A stretch of DNA of 64,000 nucleotides, taken from contig NZ_SPQL01000003.1 of NCBI RefSeq assembly GCF_004570385.1, positions 186,001-250,000 on the forward strand, read 5' to 3'. The notes below the pieces were generated by a model, which was given only the letters and a program-made list of their open reading frames with translations, was not told where the DNA came from and did no database searches. Source of the stretch: Blastococcus sp. CT_GayMR19 (GTDB taxonomy: Bacteria; Actinomycetota; Actinomycetes; Mycobacteriales; Geodermatophilaceae). Below are positions 25,098 to 35,600 of this stretch, piece by piece. The translations under genes and the position numbers were made by a program. Position 1 is the stretch's first letter; every line of letters starts with the position of its first letter.

Positions 25098-26900
25098 TCA
25101 CGTGTCGGGCGCCTCGACGTCATGGACCCGGAGGGCGAGGAGCGCGATGTCGTCCGTGAGGTCCGGCGCCATGCGGTCGAGGATCTCGTCGCAGAGTTCG
25201 CTGACGGGTCGGGCGGCCAGGTCCGGCGCGATGGTGAGCAGCCGTGCGAGGCCGTCGTCGAGCGTGGCGTCGCGGTGCTCGACGAGTCCGTCGGTGTAGA
25301 GGACGACGGTGGCGCCGGGGCTCAGGGCGACGGTGTGGTGGCGCCTCGGGGTGTCCGGTTCCACGCCGAGGAGCACGTTGGCCGGCCGCTCCAGCAGGCT
25401 CGCGGTCCCGTCGGGCCCGAGCAGGAGCGGGGGCGGGTGGCCGGCGTTGGACCAGCGCAGGATGCGGGCGACTCCCGGCATTCCGTGCGGCGGCTCCTCC
25501 ACCCGGGCCACGACCGCGGTGGCCAGGGTTGCGATCCCGGTCTCGCTCAACGCGCGGTCCAGCGCGCTGAGCACCTGGTCGGGATCGCGGTGGTCGAGCG
25601 CCGAGGCGATGCCGCGGAGCATGTTCCGCAACTGTCCCGCAACGGCAGCCGCGGTCCAGTCGTGGCCGGTGACGTCCCCGACGACGAGCGTCGTATCACC
25701 CCCCGGGGAGACGAACGCGTCGTACCAGTCGCCGCCGACCAGCACCTCCTGGGCCGCGGGCCGGTAGCGGACGGCGATGTCGAGATGCTCCAGATCCGGA
25801 GGATTGGTCAGCAGGGACCGCTGGAGGCTCTCCGCGAGGCTGCGCGTGGCTCGTGCCTGCCGTCGTTCCGTCTCCCGGCGCGCGACCCGGTTGACCGCCT
25901 GGGAGCACTGTGCGGCGAAGGCCTCGAGGACACGGAGGTCGTCGTCGTCGAGGGACTGGGGTTTCTCCCAGCCGACCGTGAGCGATCCGAGCGGGCGTCG
26001 GCCGATGCGCAGCGGCAGGGCCGCCCAGGCTCGCAGACCCGGGAGGGGCGCGGCGGAACTGTCCTCGCCCGCGTCCCGCTGGTACAACGGTTGACCCGCA
26101 GCGGCGGCAGCCATCGGCACGGGTGACCGGAGGGGGAGCCGCAGCCCGGGGTGCTCCGGCCCGTCGCGGGAGTCCACGACGGCCAGGTGGCTCCCACCCT
26201 GCTCCAGCAGGGCCACGGCGAGGACGTCGGCATTCAGCGCCCGGCGAGCGTGGCGGAACATCTGGCGGAGCAGCTCGGACCGGCTCTCGGCCACGGAGAG
26301 CGCGCTGACCGTGGCGGCGAGGCCGGCGAGCTGCTGGGCCGTGCGCCGTTCGCGGTCGCTCGTGGCCCGTAGCTCCGCGTTGGCCTGTTCCAGTTCGCGG
26401 GTACGGGCGACCAGATCGGTCTCGGCCCGTTCCATGCGGTCGGCATGGGGCAGTCCGCGGACCGCGCTCACCTGGGCGTCGTCCTGCACGTGGATGTGGT
26501 CGGTGACGTCCTCGACCCAGTGGAGCAGCAGGAGGACCTCACCCCGGTCTCCGAGCACGGGCACGGTGCCGTGGCTCCAGAACCGCTCCCGTTGGCCGCC
26601 GTCCTGGGTCGGGACGACGAACCGCTGGAGCGGGACGGTGTCGGGACGGCGGGTGTCGTCCGCGCGCTCGAGCGACTCCCTCAGCCGGCGGAGGCACTCT
26701 GCCCGAGCGGTGCCGGGCTCGGCTCGGAGGACGTGGAACAACGGCTGGCCGGTGCTGCCGACGAGCAGGGTCCCCGTGGCCTCGATCATCGCCCGGTTGG
26801 CCCGCACGACCGTGAACTCCGGCGTCACGAGGAGCAAGGGCGTCGGGGCGACGTCGAACACCCGCGCGTAGTCCGTTCCCGGCGACCGGCCAGGACTCAT
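25098..26900 (-). CDS. PAS-GAF-PP2C (SpoIIE-type) serine phosphatase
   Basis: 600 residues from ATG 26900. Order of domains: PAS (YARVFDVAPTPLLLVTPEFTVVRANRA, about 10-130), a short coiled coil (ERAETDLVARTRELEQANAELRA in 167-192), GAF (about 205-360, ending VLEAFAAQCSQAVNRVARRE), and PP2C/SpoIIE from about 385 with the metal motifs VGGDWYDAF, VVGDVTGHDW, WSNAGHPPPLLL, VLYTDGLVEHRD and final LTDDIALLALRV. This architecture is common in actinobacterial stress regulation, where such phosphatases dephosphorylate anti-sigma-factor antagonists. The target is unknown as no anti-sigma gene is adjacent. The upstream extension to 26999 lacks homology and is not used. Confidence 0.88.
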   Translation of the reverse strand: MSPGRSPGTDYARVFDVAPTPLLLVTPEFTVVRANRAMIEATGTLLVGSTGQPLFHVLRAEPGTARAECLRRLRESLERADDTRRPDTVPLQRFVVPTQDGGQRERFWSHGTVPVLGDRGEVLLLLHWVEDVTDHIHVQDDAQVSAVRGLPHADRMERAETDLVARTRELEQANAELRATSDRERRTAQQLAGLAATVSALSVAESRSELLRQMFRHARRALNADVLAVALLEQGGSHLAVVDSRDGPEHPGLRLPLRSPVPMAAAAAGQPLYQRDAGEDSSAAPLPGLRAWAALPLRIGRRPLGSLTVGWEKPQSLDDDDLRVLEAFAAQCSQAVNRVARRETERRQARATRSLAESLQRSLLTNPPDLEHLDIAVRYRPAAQEVLVGGDWYDAFVSPGGDTTLVVGDVTGHDWTAAAVAGQLRNMLRGIASALDHRDPDQVLSALDRALSETGIATLATAVVARVEEPPHGMPGVARILRWSNAGHPPPLLLGPDGTASLLERPANVLLGVEPDTPRRHHTVALSPGATVVLYTDGLVEHRDATLDDGLARLLTIAPDLAARPVSELCDEILDRMAPDLTDDIALLALRVHDVEAPDT

Positions 26901-27289
26901 GCAGCATCGGGTGCGGAGCAGACGTGGAGGGACATCGGGAGGGGTCTCCGTCTCACGAGCGCCCCGCGGGGGAGCGACGGTTCCTGCCGTCCATGGCATC
27001 AGCGGTCGGTACGAGGCGGCGGCGCCCCAGGGGGACCTGTCGTCTCACTCGTGTCATCGCCCCGACCGATCACAGGGGTGCGCACGGTTCGACAACCGCC
27101 CCTCCCGTCCCACCTGCCCCTCCTGTCCCATCTGCCGCAAGGGGTGATGGCCCGTCCAGCGGTTCCGTCGACGCGCCCCGCAGAGGCTGGGACCGCCGGC
27201 GGAGGACGCGAGACCGCCTCCGATCGCCATCGGCGACAGCGCAGCGGCCATATCCGCTTGCCGGGACGTCGGTGCACTGCGACGTTCGC
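26901..27289. other. Intergenic stretch with an 18-nt tandem duplication
   Basis: No gene is supported. cccctcccgtcccacctg (27099-27116) is directly followed by cccctcctgtcccatctg (27117-27134), a 16/18 match. The region separates the SpoIIE gene start from the tail of the decayed CPBP gene; the promoter of the phosphatase gene should lie at its left end. Confidence 0.55.
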
Positions 27290-27898
27290 GGTATGCCGCC
27301 CCGGGGCGTAGGCCCACCGTTCGATCAGCTTCGAGGGGCCAGCCGAGACCGCCAGTGCCATCATCGAGGCGCCCAGGAGCAGGCCGAGCAGGCCCGACTG
27401 GACGGCGCCCACGGGCCCTGAGGAGATGCCCCTCGTAGCAGTGCGCCAGTCCGAACCATGACGAGGTCATCAGGACCGCCTGGATCGGACCCACGATTCG
27501 GTGCAGCAGGGCGAGCGGCCCGGCTCGGAACAGGACCTCCTCGCTGAAGGCGTTGAGGGCGACCGCGGCCACGACCAACGGCGCCGACGCCAGCAGGTGA
27601 GACCAGCCCTGGCCGGGGAACGCGGAATCCAGCCACGTCTGGGTGGCGAATCCGGCGACGAGCACAGCGGTGGCGAGCGTGCCTACCACGGCCGGCTCAG
27701 CGGCCGACGCGTGCCCGGAAGGCGCACACCGATCCGGGCGGGGAGCTTGCCGGGCACGAGGAAGAGGCACGAAGTCAGGGTGATCATGAGAAGGGCGACC
27801 ACGCCGAGGGTCACGGCGAGCATCAGCACCCTGGTCGACAGCACCTGCCGCAGACCCGAGCCGGTGTCCGCTCCGCTCCAGTCGATCGCCCACGGCAC
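27290..27898 (-). pseudogene. Decayed CPBP intramembrane glutamic endopeptidase gene
   Basis: Three reading-frame segments add up to one CPBP (Abi) protease. Segment 1, from ATG 27898: MPWAIDWSGADTGSG, a membrane helix (VLMLAVTLGVVALLMITLT) and the family-type IGVRLPGTRRPL before a stop near 27683. Segment 2, in another frame: LATAVLVAGFATQTWLDS, the glutamate motif SEEVLFRAGPLALLHR and SWFGLAHCYEGHLL. Segment 3, a third frame from about 27412: GAVQSGLLGLLLGASMMALAVSAG. In intact relatives a helix with a second catalytic His lies after the LLLG motif; it is absent here, suggesting a deletion too. So at least two frameshifts (near 27690 and 27420). An intact CPBP gene is at 58157. Confidence 0.72.
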
Positions 27899-28067
27899 GA
27901 CGATGTATGTGGCGCGAAGAAGGCATACGTCTTCATGACTTCGTCCAGCCGTGCCCTGGTCGACGCACCGGGTCGGCCTTGGGCTGCACGGCGTCGTCTG
28001 CGTCCCGACGACGCCTCGGATTCAGAGACGGGCGTCCGACGGATGCGCGTCGTCAGCCGGTTCCCCG

Positions 28068-29324
28068 TCACCACCACAGCGGTCCCCAGCGACGCGCTTC
28101 CTCTCGCACCTGGGACCAGGGCAGCTCTCCGATCTTGGCTCTGCCGATGACGTTGATGCCCCAGCGCATCGTCAGGTTCGCCCGGAGGGTGTGCAGCCGG
28201 TTCTCGAAGAGCATCTTCTCGCTGATCCAGGAGATCGCGTCCAGCTCCGGCTTCCACGCCGCGCCGTAGGCCGCCGCCCCTTCCACGAGGCCGGCGGCGC
28301 CGGGGCGGGCCGCGCCGATGCAGCGGTCCAGTTCGACGGCTGCCTCCATGGCGGCATTCACGCCTTGGCCGATGGGAGGGAAGGGTCCGGCGGCGTCGCC
28401 CAGCAGCACGGCCCGGCCGCCGTCCAGGCGGGAGCAGGTCAGCTTCTGGCCGATGTGGTAGCAGGTCCGGTCCGCGAAAGCCGTGACGGCCGCGTCACTC
28501 GCGAGGTCCAGCACGCGCGGACAGTGTTGCTGCAGGTAGGCCTTGGCCGCCGCGGCCGAGGAGAACGAGAGCGGCCGGCGGGTCCCGATCCCGCAGAACC
28601 AGCGCGGCGGGTCCGACTCGTCGTCGCCCGGGATCGCACCGGCGACGCAGAACGGCCGGGTCGCCAGGGCTTGGAGGTAGGTCTCGTCGAGTTGGTCGCT
28701 GAGCCGGTCGAGCGCGATCATCGTCAGGTAGTTGGGCAGCGACTTCTTCGTCACTCTGAAGCCCGGGACCTGTCGCCGCATCGCCTCGCGGACCAGAGAC
28801 CCCGCGCCGTCGGCCCCGACGATGAGGTCGTACTCCCGCGTCACCGGCTCACCGCCCGGCGGAGTGAAGGAGACGGCTCCCGTGAGGACGTCGAGGTCGG
28901 TCACCCGACAGCCGAACTCGACATGGACCGCGTCCTTGTGACGATCGGTGATCACCGCGGCGAGTGCACGGAGGATGTCGCCGCGAGAGCCGGTCCATCC
29001 CGGTCCCGGCCAGTCCTCCACCATCCGGCCCGCGTACTGGATGCCCCGGAACGGGAGCAGCCGGGCGTCGAAGTGCCCGGTGGCGTCGATGTGCCGCAGC
29101 GCCCGCAGGCCGTGTCCGGTGATGTCGATCGTGTAGGAGCGATCGGCATTGAAGCGCGCGGCCAGCTCCGGGTGCGCATCGCGCTCCAGGACCGTCGTCG
29201 AGATCCCGCGTCGAGCCAGCGCGATGGCCGCCACCAGCCCGGCGGGGCCGCCTCCGACGATCGCAATGCGCCGGGGGTCTTCGTCGTCCCTGGCCAGGGG
29301 CTCGTCGGCAGAGTGGTTCGTCAT
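28068..29324 (-). CDS. FAD-dependent monooxygenase, kynurenine 3-monooxygenase-like
   Basis: 418 residues. GxGxxG motif IAIVGGGPAGLVAAIALARRG (split 20-40) with VLERD after it, the D-G motif LIVGADGAGSLVREAM, and the second FAD motif AVLLGDAAGPFPPIGQGVNAAMEAAVELD, whose P-P-x-G-Q-G-x-N-A-x-x-E form is typical of kynurenine 3-monooxygenases rather than of phenol hydroxylases. It should hydroxylate an aromatic ring using NADPH and O2. No other kynurenine-pathway gene is near, so the substrate is open. AAGGGAG precedes the ATG. It is divergent from the LAL regulator gene, 107 bp apart, so these may be a regulator-target pair. Confidence 0.85.
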   Translation of the reverse strand: MTNHSADEPLARDDEDPRRIAIVGGGPAGLVAAIALARRGISTTVLERDAHPELAARFNADRSYTIDITGHGLRALRHIDATGHFDARLLPFRGIQYAGRMVEDWPGPGWTGSRGDILRALAAVITDRHKDAVHVEFGCRVTDLDVLTGAVSFTPPGGEPVTREYDLIVGADGAGSLVREAMRRQVPGFRVTKKSLPNYLTMIALDRLSDQLDETYLQALATRPFCVAGAIPGDDESDPPRWFCGIGTRRPLSFSSAAAAKAYLQQHCPRVLDLASDAAVTAFADRTCYHIGQKLTCSRLDGGRAVLLGDAAGPFPPIGQGVNAAMEAAVELDRCIGAARPGAAGLVEGAAAYGAAWKPELDAISWISEKMLFENRLHTLRANLTMRWGINVIGRAKIGELPWSQVREEARRWGPLWW

Positions 29325-29431
29325 GGCCGGCTCCCTTCGTCCACCGTGAACTGTGTCGGTGTCAGGCTGGCCCGCTCGGAGTGTCGGCCGCATCGATGAC
29401 GTGCCTAGTGATGCGGGACTAGCCTGGCCGG

Positions 29432-32153
29432 GTGCTGCTCGGCCGCAGGCCGGAGCGCATCCGCCTCGATGGCCTGCTCGCGGGTGCGCGGGCGTCGCAC
29501 AGCCAGGTGCTGGTCGTCCGTGGAGAGCCGGGGGTCGGGAAGTCGGCGCTGTTGTCGTGGGCGGCGCGTCAGGTGGCGCCCGCCCGCTGCCTGCGGGCCG
29601 CCGGTGTCGAATCCGAGGTCGACCTGCCCTTCGCGGTGCTGCACCAGATGTTCCTCCCCGGTGAGTGATCGGCTCGACTCGCTGCCCCCGGTGCAGGCCG
29701 ACGCCCTGCGCGGGGCGCTGGGCCTGGGGCCCGGCCACGGCGGCGACCGCTTCCTCGTGGGGGCCGGTGTGCTGTCGCTGCTGGCCGAGATCGCGGCGGA
29801 CAGCGGCGTGGTCTGCCTGCTCGACGACGCTCAGTGGGCGGATCCGGCGTCGGTGGATGCCCTGGTGTTCGCCGCGCGGCGGCTCGAGGCCGAAGGAGTC
29901 GTGCTCGTGATCGCCACCCGCGCCGGCGGAGAGGACGCCTTCGACGCCGCGGGTCTGCCGGAGCTCGTGCTCGGTGGCCTGGACCTGGAGGCCGCAGCAG
30001 CCCTGGTCGCCGAGCGGGCACCGACGGCGGCCGAGGAGGTGCGCCGGCGGTTGGTCGAGGGCACCGGCGGGAATCCGCTCGCGCTCGTCGAGCTACCCGG
30101 GGTGCTTACCGAGGCGCAGCTGGCGGGGCTGGAGTCGCTTCCCGACCCGCTGCCTGTCGGGGCCGGCCTCCAGCGCGTGTTCGCGGACCTGGCAGCGCGG
30201 CTGCCGGAGCCCACCCGTCGGCTGCTGGTCCTGGCGGCTGCTGACGACACCGGGCGGCTGGACGTCATCGCTCGTGCGGCGGCCGCACGGGACCTCGACC
30301 TCGCTGACCTCGATCCCGCGGAGGCGAGCGGCCTGATCCGGATCGTCAGCGACCGGGTGGAGTTCCGTCATCCGCTGGTCCGCTCGGCGGTGTACCAGGA
30401 TGCGGGTTTCCCTGGCCGGCAGGCAGCACACCGTGGGCTGGCGGCGGTCCTCGACGGCGACGAGGACGTCGACCGCCGGGCCTGGCACCTGGCGGCGGGC
30501 GCGGTGGGCCCCGACGAGGCTGTCGCGGACCTGTTGGAGAGTTCGGCGCAGCGGGCGAGAACCCGCGCCGGCCCCGCCGCGGCCGCGGCCGCGCTCTACC
30601 GGGCTGCGACGCTCACCGCGGTGCCCGACCGGCGCGGCCGTCGGCTGGTGGCTGCAGCCGAGGCCACCTGGATCGCCGGTCGCCCGGCTCGCGCGGTGCA
30701 ACTGCTGGACGAGGGAGAACTGCTCATCCAGGCACCGGAGCAGCGGGCTGCCCTCCGCGGCTTGCGCGGCCTCATCGAGCTGAGCGGCGGATCACCGGAG
30801 ATCGCCTACCCACTCCTGGTCGCCGCGGCGCTGGAAGCTGGTGACCGGCCTGCTGCCGTGGCTCACCTCGCGCTCGCCGGCGAGGCCGCCTCGCTCGCGG
30901 GCGGTGAGCGGGCCGTCCAGCTCGGCCGCCTGGTCCGGCAGGTCGTGCCCGGGGACGCCGGCGAGAACCAGCCGGTCATCGACCTGCTGACAGGGGTGGC
31001 AGAGCTGTCCACGGGGGACTGGCAGGACGGCGCCGTCCGGCTGCGCCGGGTCATGAGCCACGCCCGAGGGGCCGAGGACCCCCTGATGCTGCTCCGTGCG
31101 GGTCAGGCGGCGCTGCTCATCGGTGACGAGGTTGCTGCCCGCCGGTTCTATCAGCGGGCGGAGGCGATCGTCCGCCGGACCGGAGCGATCGGGCTGCTGG
31201 CCACGACGCTCAACCGGCTCGCCTTCTCCTACGTCCAGTCGGGGTTGCTCGGCGACGCGGAGGTGACGTGCCAGGAGGGCGTGCGGCTCGCCGGCGAGCT
31301 GCGCCAGCAGTCGGCCACCGCCGACGTCGTGCTCGCTCTGATCGCAGCGTGGCGTGGGGACGAGGAGACCTGCCGGCGGTGCGTCCGGGGGGCCGAGACG
31401 CAGGCGGAGGCGCGCCGGCTGGGTGCCGTGTGGGCCGGCGCTGCCTGGGCGCTCGGTCTGCTGGAGCTCGGTCTCGGTCGGCCTGATGACGCGTTCGCGA
31501 GGTTGGCCCCGGTCGTGGCCGGCCGGGGACTGAGCCATCCGGGAGTGGCGCTGTGGGCGACGCCGGACCTGGTCGAGGCGGCGGCGCGGGCCGGACACCA
31601 CGAAGAAGGACGCGCTGCCCTGCAGAGATTCGGTGCCTGGGCTCGGCGCGCCGGGACGCCGTGGGGAATCGCGCTCGCCCGCCGGGGCGCGGCGCAGTTG
31701 GCAGGAGGTGATCCCGTGGCCTACGAGGAGGCGCTGGAACAGCACGAGGCAGCCACTCGGCCGCTCGATGAGGCGCGGACCCGGCTGTCCTATGGCGAAT
31801 CGCTGCGGCGGCGGCGCCGCAGGGTCGACGCGCGACTCGCGCTGCGGGCTGCGGCGGAGGCCTTCGACCGCGCCGGGGCGGCACCGTGGGCCGACCGGGC
31901 GCGCGCGGAACTTCGCGCCACGGGGGAGACCCTCGGTCCGCGGCAGGCCACCGAATGGGACCGGCTCACGCCGCAGGAGTTGCAGATCGCCCGGCTGGCC
32001 GTGGGCGGTGCGTCGAACCCCGAGATCGCAACGCAGCTCTTCCTGTCCCGGAAGACCGTGGAATACCACCTGCACAAGGTGTTCACCAAGCTCGGCGTCG
32101 GCGGCCGGGGCGAGCTGGCCCGCTCGACCAACCTCTCCGGTCGGTACAACTAG
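29432..32153 (+). pseudogene. LuxR-type LAL regulator with a 1-nt frameshift
   Basis: The gene starts at GTG 29432 (VLLGRRPERIRLDGLLAGAR) with Walker A GEPGVGKSAL (31-40) and reads VLHQMFLPGE to a TGA at 29666-29668. In the +1 frame the expected continuation is complete: SDRLDSLPPVQADALRGALG, Walker B VVCLLDDAQWADPAS, a long TPR-like region, and the C-terminal LuxR helix-turn-helix LTPQELQIARLAVGGASN ... FLSRKTVEYHLHKVFTKLG. Removing one G from ccccgg at 29656-29661 joins the two. Total would be about 906 residues, normal for LAL proteins. Either a recent inactivating insertion or a sequencing error. As it stands, the product is a 78-residue fragment, or an ATPase lacking its P-loop if translated from GTG 29661. 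Confidence 0.85.
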
Positions 32154-32673
32154 CCGGCTTCCGCGGGGGACTCGGGCACCCCCTCTGGCGCGATTGCCCG
32201 CCGGACGGTGTCCAAGCGGATCCTGGGAACCCGACGCAGCCACCATGGTCGGTCTCCTTCCGGGAAGATCACGACGCCGTACGACGACTGAGTCGCTCGC
32301 GAAGACGACCCCGTCGGGCGCTGCCGCCGACGAGCGGCAGCTCTCACCCGGCTCGTGCCTCGTCGAGACTCTCCGGAGGATCTGCGCAACGAGGCATCAG
32401 ACCCTTGTGGCGCATGGGCAGCGGGAGGATCGTTCACCCGGCAGCGCCCGGCCACCCAGTGGACGTCCCCGGCCCGAGCGGCGCTCGCCAATCTGAAGAC
32501 GGATCGACTGCCCGGAGCGGTCTGGCCGCACGAGGCGCACCTGCCTGCGTAGCCATGTCAAGCGGCCCGTGATGCGTTCGTGGCCCCAGCGTTGGGTGAC
32601 GACCGTGGAAGGAGGACGGGATGCATGGGAGCTCTTCGTCGAGGCGGAGGTTGCGAGCACCGGAGGTGGCGCG
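32154..32673. other. 520-bp gap upstream of the fused P450 gene
   Basis: No convincing gene on either strand. It presumably contains the promoter of the P450 gene at 32674, but I cannot assign a -35/-10 pair. A short open stretch ending in KITTPYDD near 32290 has no start signal and is not called. Confidence 0.5.
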
Positions 32674-35600
32674 ATGACGGCGCTGTCGCAGGCGGCCATC
32701 CCTCAACCCAAGCCCAGACCCCTGTTGGGAAACGTGCCGGATCTCGATCCGAGCGGACCCGTGCAGGGCTTCATGCGGCTGGCGCGGGAGTACGGCCCGA
32801 TCTACAAGCTGGACCTCCCCTCCGGCACCATGGTCGTCGTCAGCGGTCAACCGTTGGTCGACGAGCTCTGCGATGAGCGCCGGTTCGAGAAGGCGCTGCA
32901 CCCCCCGCTGTTGCAGACCCGAGACCTGGTCGCCGACGCGCTGTTCACCGCCGAGACCAGCGAGGAGAACTGGGGGATCGCTCACCGGATCCTCATGCCG
33001 GCGTTCGGTCCGGCTGCGCTGCGGTCGATGTTCCCCGGCATGGTCGACGTCGCCGAACAGTTGATGCTGAAGTGGGAACGCCAAGGCCCGGGCGTGCGGA
33101 TCGACCTGGCCGACAACGCCACCCGGCTGACGCTGGACACGATCGCACTGTGCTCGTTCACGCACCGGTTCAACAGCCTCTACAGCGACGAGATGAACCC
33201 GTTCGTGGCGGCGATGGTCAGGCGCCTGGAGGAGTCGGGGGCGCGCACCCGGCGGCCCGCGCTGCAGACCCGGTTGATGGTGTTGCGCAACAGGCAGTAC
33301 GACGAGGACAAGCGGGTCATGTACGCCGTAGCGGACCAGCTCATCGAGGACCGCAGGCGAAATCCGCCGTCCGCCGCAGCACGCGACGTACTCGACACAC
33401 TGCTCACCGCCACCGATCCGCAGACCGGCCGGCGGCTCAGCGACGAGAACATGCGCTACCAGCTGATCACTTTCCTGGTGGCCGGACATGAGACCACGAG
33501 CGGGCTCCTGACGTTCACGCTGTACGAGCTGATGCGCCATCCCGAGGTCGTCACTAGAGCGCGCGAGCTCGTCGAGGCGGTGCTCGGCAAGACGGCCCCC
33601 CGGTTCGAGCATCTCGCCCAGTTGGGGTACCTCGACCAGATCCTCAAGGAGACGTTGCGGCTGTGGCCGACCGCTCCCGGTTTCGCAGTGCGGCCGTACG
33701 ACCAGGAGACGACCCTCGGCGGCCGCTATCCGGTGCGTCGGGACGACGTCCTGCTCGTCCTGAGTCCGATCCTGCACCGCGACCCTGCCGTGTGGGACGA
33801 CCCGGAGCGGTTCGATCCTGACCGGTTCGAGTTCGAACGCGCGCAGCAGCTGCCCCGCAACTCCTGGAAGCCGTTCGGCAACGGTGCCCGCGCCTGCATC
33901 GGTCGCGGCTTTGCGCTGCAGGAAGCCACCTTGTTCCTGGCGATGCTCCTGCAGCGCTTCGATGTGTCCGCCGCGGACGCCAACTATCAGCTCCGCATCC
34001 ACGAGACGCTGACGATCAAGCCGGAGGGCTTCTTCATCCAGGTCCGGCGGCGACCCACGCGCATCTCGGACGGCAGGGCGGCGGACGGGGCGGTGGCGGC
34101 GCAGGTGGCCACGGTACCTGCCCTGCACGCCGCCAACGGGATCCCTGTGAGCGTTCTGTACGGCTCGAACGCCGGGAGCTCCGAGGCATTCGCGCAACGC
34201 ATCGCCAACGACGCCCGCCAGCGGGGATACACCTCCACGCTTTCCACCCTGGACAGTTCGGCCGGGCACCTGCCGACAGAAGGGGCGGTGGTGATCGTCA
34301 CCGCCTCGTACGAGGGGCTGCCGCCGGACAACGCGCGCAAGTTCGTCTCGTGGACCGAAGGTCTGACCGATCGGGCGCTCTCTGGGGTGCGCTACGCGGT
34401 GTTCGGCTGCGGCAACGCTGACTGGGCGCGCACGTACCAGGCGGTTCCGAAAGAGATCGACGCCCGGCTGGCGGGCGCCGGCGCCCAGCGTCTGGTGCAG
34501 CGCGGCGAGGCCAACGCGCGCGGTGACTTCTTCGGCGACTTCGAGACCTGGTACGAGCAGTTCTGGGCACGCGTGGGCGAGCAGTTCGGCCACGCTGACG
34601 TCGCGTCGCCGACCGGGCCGCTGCTCGAGGTGTCACTCCGTGGGGCGACCCGTGATCCTTTGCTTCGGCAGAACCAGCTCGCCCTCGGCACCATCGTGGC
34701 CAACCGGGAGCTGGTCAACATGTCCGCGCCGGAGGCCCGGTCGAAGCGCCACATCGAGATCGCCCTGCCGGCCGGGACGCGTTACACCGCTGGGGACTAT
34801 CTCGCGGTGCTGCCGCTCAATCCGGCGTCGGTGGTCGATCGCGCGCTGGCCCGGTTCGATCTGGCCTACGACGCTCAGGCCGTGATCAGCATGGGCTCCA
34901 GTGGGCAGACGTACCTGCCCACCGACCAGCCGATCACCGTGGGAGAACTGCTGTCGAGCTACGTCGAACTCTCCCAGCCTGCCAGCCGACGGCAGGTCGG
35001 GCAGCTCGCCGGTAGCGCCCAGTCGGCCGACAGGGAGTACCTGCAGGCGCTCACGGCCGACGCGGCCTATCAGGCGGAGATCCTCGACAAGCGGGTCAGC
35101 GTGCTCGACCTGCTGGAGCGCTACCCGACGCTCGAGGTGCCGCTCGCGAGCTTCCTGCAAATGCTCACGCCGATGATTCCGCGGCAGTACTCGATCTCTT
35201 CCTCCCCGCTGTGGAGCGAGGATCACGTGACGCTGACGGTTGCCGTCCTGAGGGCACCTGCCTGGTCCGGCAACGGCACCTACGAGGGGGCAGCATCGAC
35301 CTACCTGGCCCACGCTCGACCGGGCACCAAGGTCGCCGCCACGGTGCGGCCCTCCAGCTCCGGCTTCCATCCGCCCGCATCCCTGGCCGTGCCGATGGTG
35401 ATGGTCTGCGCCGGCACCGGGGTGGGCCCATTCCGCGGGTTCCTGCAGGAACGGGCCCTGCGCGCGGAGGAGGAGGGCATCGTGCCCGCCCCGTCGCTGT
35501 TGTTCTTCGGCTGCGACCATCCGGACGTCGACTACCTGTATCGCGACGAGTTCGAACAGTGGGAGCAGTTGGGCGTCGTGTCCGTGAGACCGGCCTTCTC

